A stretch of 61,919 nt of DNA from assembly GCA_019421345.1 (NCBI GenBank), contig JAHZFL010000009.1, forward strand, positions 1 through 61,919, in the 5' to 3' direction. This document shows, piece after piece, positions 1-7,542 of this stretch (position 1 is the stretch's first letter; every line of letters begins with the position of its first letter). A model generated the notes under the pieces. The model made no database searches, was not told where the DNA came from, and worked only from the letters and a program-made list of their open reading frames with translations. The stretch comes from Roseburia sp. Its GTDB lineage: Bacteria > Bacillota > Clostridia > Lachnospirales > Lachnospiraceae. The position numbers and the translations under genes are program-made.

Positions 1-36
1 TTCATCCTGAGCCAGGATCAAACTCTCATGTTAAAA
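1..36 (-). rRNA. 16S rRNA, 5' end only
   Basis: The first ~30 bases are the reverse complement of the universal 16S 5' region (AGAGTTTGATCCTGGCTCAG on the minus strand). Only the start of the gene is inside the window; the rest lies to the left. The exact mature 5' end (about 30-36) is estimated. Two promoters and a ~300-base leader lie upstream. Confidence 0.97.
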
Positions 37-345
37 TTTGATTCTGTCCAGATTAAATCTGGCTGATCTTGGTTGCACCAAGATTTACTGTTTTAAGGTT
101 CTTCTATTTTCATAGAAGTGTTCGTCTGTCAACCAAGCATTTTTGGTTTGACAGCTTGAAATCTCTTTTAGATATTCAGACTTATGAAAGTCTTTCATAT
201 CCCAGAAGAAAATCTGTGATTTTCTTCTAATGCGAACCTCTGGTTCGCCATTGAATCTTTCAAGGTTTATTCACTGTTCAGTTATCAATGTACTGCAAGG
301 TTTTTTCAACCTCTGTCGCAAATCTGTTCAAGCGACAGCTTGTTT
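37..345 (-). other. rRNA operon leader
   Basis: There is no coding gene here. This is the transcribed leader between the nearer rRNA promoter and 16S. It contains several short inverted repeats (for example around 205-235, AGAAGAAAATC/GATTTTCTTCT, and 120-160, GGTTGACAG/CTGTCAAACC), as expected for pre-rRNA processing stems and antitermination leader structure. A 140-residue open frame crossing it at 230-652 is not a gene. Confidence 0.7.
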
Positions 346-374
346 ACTATATCACTTTGTTCCATATTTGTCAA
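346..374 (-). promoter_or_regulatory. rRNA promoter, proximal
   Basis: On the minus strand a perfect -35 TTGACA (369-374) is followed by a 17-bp spacer and -10 TATAGT (346-351). It is oriented toward 16S. Confidence 0.85.
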
Positions 375-437
375 CAACTTTTTCAAATATTTTCAAAGTG
401 ATTCGCTCACCATATGCGGCTCGCAATCAGCTTGATT

Positions 438-466
438 ATAATATCGTATTTGTCAGTTTTTGTCAA
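438..466 (-). promoter_or_regulatory. rRNA promoter, distal
   Basis: On the minus strand TTGACA (461-466) is followed by 17 bp and TATTAT (438-443). It lies about 92 bp upstream of the proximal promoter, giving the tandem arrangement usual for rRNA operons. Confidence 0.8.
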
Positions 467-529
467 CAGCTTTTTTCAACTTTTTTAAAATTTTCAAAAG
501 CAACAACACAACATGCACAATCAAGCGAG

Positions 530-619
530 CGGAGAAGGAGGGATTTGAACCCTCGCGCCGCTGTTAACGACCTGCACCCTTTCCAGGGGTGTCCCTTCGG
601 CCAGCTTGGGTACTTCTTC
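530..619 (-). tRNA. tRNA-Ser(GGA)
   Basis: This is a class II tRNA of 90 nt with a long variable arm. The anticodon loop CTGGAAA gives anticodon GGA, and the T arm GAGGG-TTCAAAT-CCCTC is perfect. The 3' acceptor strand CTTCTCC expects a 5' GGAGAAG, but the sequence reads GAAGAAG, leaving an A2:C71 mismatch. No CCA is encoded. It directly abuts a truncated tRNA-Ser(UGA), so its 5' end is part of a recombination junction. Confidence 0.85.
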
Positions 620-670
620 GGACAAACGGTTTTCAAGACCGCCTCGTTATGACCACTTCGATACCTCTCC
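620..670 (-). pseudogene. truncated tRNA-Ser(UGA), 5' half
   Basis: Starting at 670 on the minus strand are a normal acceptor 5' strand (GGAGAGG), a D arm and an anticodon arm with loop CTTGAAA (anticodon UGA). After the first bases of the variable arm (TTTGTCC) the sequence passes straight into tRNA-Ser(GGA). The variable arm, T arm and 3' acceptor strand are missing. It is either a true deletion between tandem tRNA-Ser genes or an assembly collapse. The 5' strand could still pair with the downstream CTTCTCC (one G-U). Confidence 0.75.
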
Positions 671-698
671 ATATCTTGTTCAAATCAGTGCACAAACA

Positions 699-727
699 AT
701 ACTACCACCCAAATAGTCTGATGTCAA
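699..727 (-). promoter_or_regulatory. promoter of the tRNA-Ser locus
   Basis: Minus-strand TTGACA (722-727), a 17-bp spacer and TAGTAT (699-704) lie 29 bp before the first tRNA base. The locus therefore has its own promoter just after the end of ispD. Confidence 0.75.
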
Positions 728-735
728 CACTTTTT

Positions 736-1437
736 TTATTTTTTTGACATATCTTTGAGATACGCTTCCGCAACACACATATCTTCCGGAGTCGTCACTT
801 TTATATTACGATAATCTCCCTCGATCAGCCTTACTCTCTGCTTCGTCATTTTCTCAAGAACCATCGCATCATCCGTGACGGAATCGTCACCAACAGCCAT
901 GAGCTTCTGATAGGCATCCATAATCATCGCATAGGAAAAGCTCTGCGGTGTCTGAATCTGCCACAGCTTTCCGCGATCCGGTGTCTCCTTTGCAAAGCCA
1001 TCCTCTCCCACAACCTTGATCGTATCTTTGACCGGCATTCCGGTCACGCAGGCGTTCCATTTTTTGGCAGCCTCTATACTCCGTGAAATAAGCTCCGCCG
1101 TAACAAGCGGTCTTGCTCCGTCATGAATTAAGACATAATCTGCTCCATCTGCCGCCAATAAACCGGCATACACGGAGTGATACCTCTCCTTCCCGCCTTC
1201 TGCAAGCGCGGAAAGCTTTGAGATATTATATTTCTCTATAAGCTCCTGCCTGCAATATTCCTGCTCGCCTCTGCCCGTTACAAGGACAATGTCGGTCACT
1301 TCACTTTCCTCAAATGCACGGAGCGCATGATAAAGCAGCGGCTTTCCCGCAAGCGTCATATATTGCTTCGGTACCGTGCTGTTCATTCTCTTTCCGCTGC
1401 CGCCCGCGAGCAAAATTGCCGTAATTCTGTCTGCCAT
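736..1437 (-). CDS. ispD: 2-C-methyl-D-erythritol 4-phosphate cytidylyltransferase
   Basis: This cytosolic enzyme of the MEP isoprenoid pathway couples MEP to CTP to give CDP-ME. The 233-residue length is usual. The N-terminal nucleotide-binding motif LAGGSGKRM (about 10-18) is followed by PKQY (23-26), then HDGARP near 104 and MPVKDTIK near 133, all hallmarks of IspD. The ATG at 1437 has GGGGGAG about 8 bases upstream, overlapping the end of tsaD (2-bp gap). It is the last protein gene of the minus-strand run before the tRNA and rRNA genes. Confidence 0.96.
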   Translation of the reverse strand: MADRITAILLAGGSGKRMNSTVPKQYMTLAGKPLLYHALRAFEESEVTDIVLVTGRGEQEYCRQELIEKYNISKLSALAEGGKERYHSVYAGLLAADGADYVLIHDGARPLVTAELISRSIEAAKKWNACVTGMPVKDTIKVVGEDGFAKETPDRGKLWQIQTPQSFSYAMIMDAYQKLMAVGDDSVTDDAMVLEKMTKQRVRLIEGDYRNIKVTTPEDMCVAEAYLKDMSKK

Positions 1438-1439
1438 TG

Positions 1440-2462
1440 TTATCGCTCCCCCAGTCTTAAATTCGGAACTGCATTGAGATTCAGGCCGTCTCTTTTTCCT
1501 TTTTGGAAATCATAATATGCCGCTGCCCCGATCATCGCCGCATTGTCCGTACAATAAACGGGAGAAGGGTGGTAAAAGCGCACCCCACGCTTTTCGCATT
1601 CCTCCCGAAGCCCTTCCCGCAGCGCAGCATTGGAAGCAACGCCTCCCGCGACTGCAAATTGCTCTGCTCCAAATTCATCAAGTGCTTTCCCTGCATTTCT
1701 GATAAGAACATCTGTCACCGCCTTCTGGAAGGATGCGGCAATATCCGCCTGAATAACGGGAGTCCCTTTCATCCGGCACTGATTGAGATAATTAAGTACG
1801 GCTGATTTTAAACCGCTGAAGCTAAAATCGTAGGGACCGTCAACAATTTTGGCACGCGGAAATTCTACCGCGTGCGGATTTCCATGACGCGCCGCCGCTT
1901 CAATCTTTGGTCCGCCCGGATAACCAAGCCCGATTGCCCTTGCAACCTTATCAAATGCCTCTCCCGCCGCATCATCCCTTGTTTTTCCAAGAATCTCATA
2001 TGCTCCGTAATCAAGCACGCGAACGAGATGCGTATGTCCGCCCGAAACTACAAGGCATAAAAAGGGCGGCTCCAGCTCCTTATTTTCAATATAGTTTGCA
2101 CTGATATGTCCCTCAATATGATGCACGCCTATCAAGGGAATATTTTTTGCATAGCTGATCGCTTTCGCCTCTGCCACTCCAACCAGAAGCGCTCCGACCA
2201 GTCCCGGACCATAGGTCACGCCGACAGCGTCGATTTCTTCTAAGGCAGTGTCTGCCTCCTTCAGCGCCTGCAGGATTACCTGATTGATTTTTTCGATATG
2301 CTTTCTCGAAGCAATCTCCGGCACAACTCCCCCATACAGGGTATGAAGCTCGATCTGGGATGAAATAACGTTGGAGCGAACCTCACGCCCGTTCACCACA
2401 ACTGCTGCCGCTGTCTCATCGCAGGAGCTTTCAATCGCAAGTATTTTTATTTCATTGCCCAT
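1440..2462 (-). CDS. tsaD: tRNA N6-adenosine threonylcarbamoyltransferase TsaD
   Basis: TsaD transfers the threonylcarbamoyl group to A37 of ANN-decoding tRNAs, working with TsaB and TsaE, both encoded nearby (4720 and 5440). The protein opens with LAIESSCDET, has the metal-binding HHIEGH near 110, and the ASKHA-type segments LCLVVSGGHTHLV, FSFSGLKSAV and VAGGVASN. The frame is open 36 codons further, but the ATG at 2462 (MGNEIKILAIE) is preferred. It has GAAGGAGATG upstream, gives the family's ~340-residue length and overlaps the preceding gene by 11 bp. Confidence 0.96.
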   Translation of the reverse strand: MGNEIKILAIESSCDETAAAVVVNGREVRSNVISSQIELHTLYGGVVPEIASRKHIEKINQVILQALKEADTALEEIDAVGVTYGPGLVGALLVGVAEAKAISYAKNIPLIGVHHIEGHISANYIENKELEPPFLCLVVSGGHTHLVRVLDYGAYEILGKTRDDAAGEAFDKVARAIGLGYPGGPKIEAAARHGNPHAVEFPRAKIVDGPYDFSFSGLKSAVLNYLNQCRMKGTPVIQADIAASFQKAVTDVLIRNAGKALDEFGAEQFAVAGGVASNAALREGLREECEKRGVRFYHPSPVYCTDNAAMIGAAAYYDFQKGKRDGLNLNAVPNLRLGER

Positions 2463-3030
2463 TTGAAGCATCTCCTTCAAGCTCATAGAATCCCAATATC
2501 TTCCATTTCCCGTCGTCATCCTTGCGCAGGACATACATCTGGTTCGCACGACTGTACGATTTATTCTCATCCATAAAGTAGGAAGCTCTCACATAGGCGC
2601 ACTCATCCCCCCTGACCGTTTGATAATCAACATCGTTGCTGTCACAGACATCAATGCTCATAATCTTCTTTGACGCTTCCTTATAGCTTTCAAGCTCCGC
2701 TGTCAGCGCATCAAAATACGAGTCTCTCGGATTATTCTCCAAAAGCTCCTCATCAAACAAAAGCCTTGCCTGATCTCCCAGCGCATACAGCTCTTTTTCT
2801 GTATATTCCTCATTATACAAGCAGTTTAATATCCGGTTGTAATCCTTTACCACCTCCCGCGGCGTTGCCGGATAATTCTCCTCCATGTCCTTTGTGATCA
2901 CCCTTTGAACCTCCGTAAGCTCCTCGCCGGTCTCCGCCGCCGGATTTCTCACAACCGAAAAATAATAGTATCCTCCTATGACCAATCCGACTGCCGCCGC
3001 CACAGCTATGATTCTCCCCGCCTTTTTCAT
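2452..3030 (-). CDS. single-pass membrane or secreted protein of unknown function
   Basis: This is a 192-residue protein that I do not assign to a function. Residues about 5-25 (IIAVAAAVGLVIGGYYYF) form an N-terminal membrane anchor or signal. The rest is acidic and soluble (EENYPATPREVVKDYNRI), ending in a small domain with YVLRKDDDGKWKILGFYELEG that resembles SnoaL/NTF2-like lipoprotein tails. The start at 3030 has GGAGGGACAAAGG before it; the longer frame lacks such a site. It sits between rnz and tsaD and overlaps tsaD, so it is co-transcribed. Confidence 0.7.
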   Translation of the reverse strand: MKKAGRIIAVAAAVGLVIGGYYYFSVVRNPAAETGEELTEVQRVITKDMEENYPATPREVVKDYNRILNCLYNEEYTEKELYALGDQARLLFDEELLENNPRDSYFDALTAELESYKEASKKIMSIDVCDSNDVDYQTVRGDECAYVRASYFMDENKSYSRANQMYVLRKDDDGKWKILGFYELEGDASNGQ

Positions 3031-3049
3031 CCTTTGTCCCTCCTTTTTC

Positions 3050-3964
3050 CTACTCCTCTGCAAATAACAGCTCCATGGTTTTTCCGTCCTTGCCAAGCTG
3101 CGCAGGTGCAAATATTTCACGCACCTTAGGCAGATATTCCTCCGCCCGCACCAGAGAAGGTGAGAAATGTGTCAGCCACAATTCCCTTACCCCCGCCCGT
3201 GCAGCGATCTCCGCCGCCTCATAAAACGTCATATGCTTGTACTGCTTTGCCTTTGCCAGCTTTTCCGGCTCTGCATACATTCCCTCGCAGATCAAGAGGT
3301 CAGACGCCCGCGCAGCCTCCTCCAAAGCTGCTGTCGGTCTTGTATCGGTGCAGTAAGTTACCTTGATTCCTTTTCTCGGCTGACCGAGCACCTGATCCGG
3401 CGTGTAGACCTTTCCGCTCTCGTCCTCGATCGTCTCTCCCTTTTGCAGACGGCTCCAGAACTTCTGCGGAATCTCATTTTCCCGCGCCCTCTCTACCTCA
3501 AATCTTCCGGCACGTTTGATCTCTACCGTATAGCCGTAGCACATTACATTGTGGTTGACGCGAAAGGCATGGATATGATAACCGTTATATTCCAAATACG
3601 CCTCAGGCTCTGTCAGTTCCCGAAAACGAAGCTCAAACGGCAGCTCAGGCGCAATAACCCGCAGCGCCCCGACTACCCGCTCCAATCCCTTCGGACCGAC
3701 GAGAAGCAACGGCTCTGTCCGCTCCGCATTTCCCATTGTAAGAAGCAGACCGGGCAGACCGCTGATATGATCCGCATGATAATGCGTAAAACAGATCAAA
3801 TCGATCGGCTTAAAGCTCCATCCCTTTTCCTTGACCGCTACCTGCGTTCCCTCTCCGCAGTCAATCAAAAGACTGCTTCCATTGTAGCGCATCATTGCTG
3901 CTGTCAGAAACCGGCGGGGGAGAGGCATCATCCCCCCTGTTCCCAAAAGACATACATCTAACAT
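3050..3964 (-). CDS. rnz: ribonuclease Z (metallo-beta-lactamase fold)
   Basis: This is a 304-residue MBL-fold nuclease that removes 3' trailers from tRNA precursors lacking encoded CCA. The tRNA genes in this window lack CCA, which fits. The zinc motif HYHADH is at 61-66, preceded by GEGTQV (37-42) and followed by TMGNAERTEPLLLVGPKG, CTDTRPT and a late HMTFYEAAEIA segment with KQYKHMT, all in family order. AAAGGAG precedes the ATG at 3964. Confidence 0.9.
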   Translation of the reverse strand: MLDVCLLGTGGMMPLPRRFLTAAMMRYNGSSLLIDCGEGTQVAVKEKGWSFKPIDLICFTHYHADHISGLPGLLLTMGNAERTEPLLLVGPKGLERVVGALRVIAPELPFELRFRELTEPEAYLEYNGYHIHAFRVNHNVMCYGYTVEIKRAGRFEVERARENEIPQKFWSRLQKGETIEDESGKVYTPDQVLGQPRKGIKVTYCTDTRPTAALEEAARASDLLICEGMYAEPEKLAKAKQYKHMTFYEAAEIAARAGVRELWLTHFSPSLVRAEEYLPKVREIFAPAQLGKDGKTMELLFAEE

Positions 3965-3976
3965 GAATCGACTCCT

Positions 3977-4207
3977 TTATATTAATTCTATATTTTCCTC
4001 TATTTCTGGCGCAATGACAAATTCCTCCGCCAGTCTGTCACAGCATGGCTCACAAATATCCACACTGTAGCGCTTTCCATCCTTATTATCCGAAAAGTAT
4101 CCCCAATTCTTGCGCACGGTAAGAAAGGACGTCCGCTCCTGCTGCTCCATCCTGCAAATAATTCTCCCGCACCGGTTGCAATAAATCATATCATTGTTTC
4201 TGCTCAT
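3977..4207 (-). CDS. small zinc-ribbon protein
   Basis: This 76-residue protein has two CxxC pairs: CNRCGRIIC near the start and CEPCCDRL near residue 52, suggesting one structural zinc site. The second half (FVIAPEIEENIELI) is acidic. No known function is recognised. The start at 4207 is chosen because GGAGGAATTTCT precedes it; an upstream in-frame ATG at 4243 has no ribosome site. It lies between rimI and rnz and is probably co-transcribed with them. Confidence 0.65.
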   Translation of the reverse strand: MSRNNDMIYCNRCGRIICRMEQQERTSFLTVRKNWGYFSDNKDGKRYSVDICEPCCDRLAEEFVIAPEIEENIELI

Positions 4208-4277
4208 AGAAATTCCTCCGTTTCGCTGCTGCTTCCTACTCATTATATAAAGAACTTCTACTTATATATAGTGGTAA

Positions 4278-4715
4278 TTACTGGCCCAGAATCATTAGGA
4301 AAGCATCCTCCTTCGGCTGCTCGTAAAATCCCTTTCGCACACCGCACGAAACAAATCCATGCTTCTCATACAGACGAATGGCATTTTGATTGGATACACG
4401 CACCTCCAGCACGAGCGAGGTCACACCGCATTCTGCCGCTTCCCGCTTTATTTCCGTAAGCAGCGCATCCGCAATTCCCCTCCGGCGAAATTCCTGCGCA
4501 ACGGCGACATTGGTAATCTCCCCCTCCTCCAAAGAAAGGTACATTCCAATATAACCCGCCACACGTCCTCCCTCCTCCGCTACGAGAAATACTGTATGGG
4601 TAAGCTTAAGCGCTTCTGAAAATGCCTGTTCACTCCACGGCTGTGAAAAAATCTGCGCCTCTAACGCCGCTGCCTGCACGACATCCTGCTGCTGCATTCT
4701 TCTGATCCTGCTCAT
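4278..4715 (-). CDS. rimI: ribosomal protein S18-alanine N-acetyltransferase
   Basis: This is a 145-residue GNAT acetyltransferase. The acetyl-CoA binding segment VAVAQEFRRRGIADALL (Q/RxxGxG/A type) and the RimI signature LEVRVSNQNAIRLYEKHGF are both present. RimI acetylates the N-terminus of S18; RimI-like enzymes commonly sit beside tsaB, as here (4-bp gap). It is part of the tsaE-tsaB-rimI run. Confidence 0.92.
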   Translation of the reverse strand: MSRIRRMQQQDVVQAAALEAQIFSQPWSEQAFSEALKLTHTVFLVAEEGGRVAGYIGMYLSLEEGEITNVAVAQEFRRRGIADALLTEIKREAAECGVTSLVLEVRVSNQNAIRLYEKHGFVSCGVRKGFYEQPKEDAFLMILGQ

Positions 4716-4719
4716 GCCG

Positions 4720-5430
4720 CTACACCTCTTTTTGCTGTCGTTCGCTTCGTTCGCGCTCTGCCTGCGACAGCCTTAAATATTCCGGCTTATGTTCCTGCGC
4801 CGTCTCGATACGCCCTTCCTTTAAGTAGCAAAGTCCAAGCGCCGCGACCGCTCCTGCCCGCTGCTTGTTCAAATGTGCCGGCGCAAAGGAGTACGGCACG
4901 CAAAGCTTCTCCTTTAAATATTCGCGAAATACCGGTACGCCGTCTCCTAAAAACACCACGGCTTCCCCTCTTTGGTTCAGTTCGCTGACAATTTCCTCTA
5001 TTCCGATGGCGCACTGCTCCCGCAAAACGGTAAGCGCGTTACCCGAAAACCGATAAACCCCCGTATAGGTCTGATTTCTCCTTGCATCCATCAAGGGACA
5101 CACTACATCCCGGTGTCCGACAAGATTATATGCAAGCGCCTCAACGGTCGGCACGCTGACGATCGGTTTATCCAAAGCAAGTCCCAGCCCCTTTGCCGTC
5201 GCGGAGCCAATACGCAGTCCCGTAAACGAACCCGGACCGCCCGCAACTGCGATCGCGTCAATCGTCTCAAGGTCTAATTCTATCATCTGCGCCACCTCAT
5301 GCAGCATCGGCAAAAGTGTCTGCGAATGTGTTTTTTTGTAATTTACGGTGTATTCCCCCAGCAGGTCGTCATCCGCAACAACGGCAACACTTGCCACCAG
5401 TCCCGAACTGTCCAGTCCTAATAATTTCAT
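4720..5430 (-). CDS. tsaB: tRNA threonylcarbamoyladenosine biosynthesis protein TsaB
   Basis: TsaB is the 236-residue ASKHA-fold partner that dimerises with TsaD for t6A synthesis. Visible family motifs are LGLDSSGLVASVAV at the N-terminus, THSQTLLPML near 35-45, and IAVAGGPGSFTGLRIG near 60-78, which separates TsaB from TsaD. The C-terminal third (KPEYLRLSQAER) is typical. It lies 9 bp after tsaE and 4 bp before rimI. Confidence 0.94.
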   Translation of the reverse strand: MKLLGLDSSGLVASVAVVADDDLLGEYTVNYKKTHSQTLLPMLHEVAQMIELDLETIDAIAVAGGPGSFTGLRIGSATAKGLGLALDKPIVSVPTVEALAYNLVGHRDVVCPLMDARRNQTYTGVYRFSGNALTVLREQCAIGIEEIVSELNQRGEAVVFLGDGVPVFREYLKEKLCVPYSFAPAHLNKQRAGAVAALGLCYLKEGRIETAQEHKPEYLRLSQAERERSERQQKEV

Positions 5431-5439
5431 CGCCGCCTC

Positions 5440-5874
5440 CTAGTATTCTCTTATCGTAATCCTGCGATAGTCAAAGCCCTTTTCCAAATCCTTCTCGATC
5501 GTCACCTCACGGCGTTGCGCCGGCAGTATCTCCTCGATCAGATTTGCCCATTCAATCATACAAAGACCATCTCCGTAAAAATAGTCCTCATATCCAATCT
5601 CCTCCATCTCCGCAATATCGCCAATCCGATATACATCAAAATGATAAAACGGCAGCCGCCCCTCCTCATAGACCTGCACGATTGTAAAGGTCGGACTGCA
5701 TACCGCCTCTGTTATCCCAAGCCCTTCCGCAATTCCCTGTGTAAATACTGTCTTGCCGACACCGAGATCTCCCATCAGAGTATACACTTCTCCCGCCAGC
5801 GCCTGTTCGCCGATCCGCTTTCCAAGTGCATGCGTCTCCTCTGCGGCATATGTCTCATAAACCGTCTCCTTCAT
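5440..5874 (-). CDS. tsaE: tRNA threonylcarbamoyladenosine biosynthesis ATPase TsaE
   Basis: This 144-residue P-loop ATPase drives TsaBD turnover. The Walker A motif GDLGVGKT is at 35-42, followed by CSPTFTIVQVYEEG and FYHFDVYRI, then MIEWANLI, the standard TsaE sequence. The frame is open further upstream, but the ATG at 5874 (MKETVYETYAAEET) has GGAGGAGC before it and gives the family length. The neighbouring gene at 5901 ends 26 bp upstream. Confidence 0.94.
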   Translation of the reverse strand: MKETVYETYAAEETHALGKRIGEQALAGEVYTLMGDLGVGKTVFTQGIAEGLGITEAVCSPTFTIVQVYEEGRLPFYHFDVYRIGDIAEMEEIGYEDYFYGDGLCMIEWANLIEEILPAQRREVTIEKDLEKGFDYRRITIREY

Positions 5875-5900
5875 TGCTCCTCCACTCCATTTCCGGCACC

Positions 5901-6398
5901 TTACCGCATCTTCACACGGTGCTTTTCCAGCTTCTGATCTGCAAGCGCAGCCAACGACGAATAGCACTCGCCAAGCTGCTCTTTTGGTAGCACATAAGCA
6001 TGAATACGGCTGCTGTATACCAGCACATTATGCCGCGTCGCAACCATACGGTAAATCTGCCCCCACTTTAGCTCTGCCGTCTCCTCGCCCTGCGAAACAG
6101 TAAATCCCGTCTCACCGACCGCAAAGTGCAGCGTTCCCTGAAGCACCTTGGAAGCCGTGATGCTCTGCTTCGCACGGACATAGAGCGTCAGCGGAAAATA
6201 AAAAAGAAACAAGATCCCAAACAGCACATAAAGAGCCGTGCGCCCACTCGTCACCTCCCCATAGCTGTCTGCCGCCTGCCAAAACAAAAACGCCGCCGCC
6301 AGCACAGAAATCCAGCCCTGCACTCCCGCATAAATCTGGTACATCTTAAAACGGTACATATCCTTCACCGTCAGCTTTATATCAAATTCCACTGCCAT
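5901..6398 (-). CDS. YcxB-like membrane protein
   Basis: This 165-residue protein has an N-terminal soluble segment (VEFDIKLTVKDMYRFKMY), two close transmembrane helices (about 28-45, WISVLAAAFLFW, and 55-73, ALYVLFGILFLFYFPLTLYV) and a C-terminal PH-like segment, LHFAVGETGFTVSQGEETAELKWGQIYRMVATRHNVLVYSS. That layout matches the YcxB family, whose function is unknown. GGAGG lies upstream of 6398. It is probably the first gene of the t6A run. Confidence 0.75.
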   Translation of the reverse strand: MAVEFDIKLTVKDMYRFKMYQIYAGVQGWISVLAAAFLFWQAADSYGEVTSGRTALYVLFGILFLFYFPLTLYVRAKQSITASKVLQGTLHFAVGETGFTVSQGEETAELKWGQIYRMVATRHNVLVYSSRIHAYVLPKEQLGECYSSLAALADQKLEKHRVKMR

Positions 6399-6450
6399 GC
6401 ATCAATCCTCCTATCGTATTTTTAGAGTATAGCATTTTTTGCACAAAAAG

Positions 6451-6478
6451 AAAAGACGCTATCGCAATAGCATCTTTT
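6451..6478 (-). terminator. terminator after ribU
   Basis: On the minus strand AAAAGATGCTA pairs with TAGCGTCTTTT around a short loop (one G-U), followed by a T-rich CTTTTTG. It lies 10 bp after the ribU stop codon. Confidence 0.8.
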
Positions 6479-6487
6479 CCGTACTTT

Positions 6488-7129
6488 CTACCGCCCCACT
6501 CCTTTTAAGATCGGTGAAATGTGCTTATAGATAAACATTGTGATCCCTACCGAAAACAACCCCTTTACAAACGTAAACGGCATGTTGAAAAGAATCAGGC
6601 ACTGCAAAATATTTTTGACTGACGGCACGATCGCCTGATACATCGCAAGCACCATTTCCTCCGACATAAAGTGATAATACACCGGATAGGTAAGGAAATA
6701 GTTGATCACTACGCTGCACACCGCCATGACCGCAGCACCCGCCATAGAACCAAGCAGCGCATTTTTCCGCGTCTTTTGACGCTTATAAAATAAGCCCGCT
6801 ACCAGCACAAAGGATGCACCCAGAAAAAAATTCGACAGCTCGCCGACGCCTCCAGTCGTTGTGATAAACAGATGCAGCAAATTTTTTACCAGACAGACGA
6901 GTACACCGCACACCGGTCCAAATGCAAATGCCCCTACCAATGCCGGCAGCTCCGAGACATCCATCTGGATAAAGCTCGGAATCAGAAACGGAATCGGAAA
7001 ATCCAGAAACATCAGAATAAATGATACCGCAGAAAGCATTGCCGTTACCGCGAGATAACGCACGCTTCTGATTTCTCCTGCCTTGCCTGCCGCAGCCGGA
7101 CGGCTGCTCATCGTGTTGTTTGTGTCCAT
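6488..7129 (-). CDS. ribU: riboflavin ECF transporter S component RibU
   Basis: This 213-residue integral membrane protein with about six hydrophobic segments is the substrate-binding S component of an energy-coupling factor transporter. The assignment to riboflavin rests on the sequence (FLDFPIPFLIPSFIQMDVSELPALVGAFAFGPVCGVLVCLVKNLLH, typical of RibU) and on the FMN riboswitch directly upstream. It needs the shared EcfA/A'/T module, which is not in this window. AAAGGAG precedes the ATG at 7129. Confidence 0.95.
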   Translation of the reverse strand: MDTNNTMSSRPAAAGKAGEIRSVRYLAVTAMLSAVSFILMFLDFPIPFLIPSFIQMDVSELPALVGAFAFGPVCGVLVCLVKNLLHLFITTTGGVGELSNFFLGASFVLVAGLFYKRQKTRKNALLGSMAGAAVMAVCSVVINYFLTYPVYYHFMSEEMVLAMYQAIVPSVKNILQCLILFNMPFTFVKGLFSVGITMFIYKHISPILKGVGR

Positions 7130-7240
7130 ATACTTTTTCTCCTTTTCTCTTTACGGAATCCTTGTATTTGAGCTATGCTTGCATAAAGATGTTCCTGCGC
7201 ATCCCAAAAGAGATCATTCGGCAGAATACCTCTGTCACAG

Positions 7241-7267
7241 AAAAACCCCCGGAGCAATCTCCGGGGG
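7241..7267 (-). terminator. riboswitch-controlled attenuator before ribU
   Basis: A 9-bp GC-rich stem (7246-7254 with 7259-7267; CCCCCGGAG on the plus strand), a 4-base loop and a T5 tract form an intrinsic terminator on the minus strand between the FMN aptamer and ribU. It lies about 57 bp after the aptamer, so ligand binding probably favours this terminator. Confidence 0.9.
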
Positions 7268-7323
7268 CATGAAACGCAATGGTACGCATCAGCAGTCAAG
7301 CCAATGCATCTTATACGCCTTCT

Positions 7324-7467
7324 TCTCTCATCCAGACTATACTGTCGGTTCCGGATTCACACCGGATCAACCGCCGCTTAGGCAGCTCACGGACTTTCCG
7401 GTCCTAACGACCGGAATCACCGTCGGTCGGGAATCTATGAATCACTCATATCACCCTGCCCCGAAGA
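7324..7467 (-). promoter_or_regulatory. FMN riboswitch (RFN element)
   Basis: The minus strand shows the conserved RFN core in order: CTTCGGGGCAGGGTG, then ATTCCCGACCGACGG, the GCTGCCTAAGCGG-type arm, TTGATCCGGTGTGAATCCGG, ACCGACAG and TATAGTCTGGATG. It senses flavin mononucleotide. Together with the downstream attenuator it should shut off ribU transcription when flavin is plentiful. Confidence 0.97.
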
Positions 7468-7496
7468 ATTCCTTATTTTTTATTTTTTATATTTTC

Positions 7497-7525
7497 ATTT
7501 TATGCGCTTTTTCTTTGTCTGTCAA
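7497..7525 (-). promoter_or_regulatory. ribU promoter
   Basis: Minus-strand TTGACA (7520-7525), a 17-bp spacer and TAAAAT (7497-7502) lie about 30 bp upstream of the FMN aptamer. Confidence 0.8.
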
Positions 7526-7542
7526 CAAAAAACTACGAATTT

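Noticed and set aside
3167..3961. 264-codon plus-strand frame opposite rnz
   Set aside because: It mirrors the RNase Z gene, whose HxHxDH motif is clear. High Leu/Arg/Cys content is typical of antisense reading.
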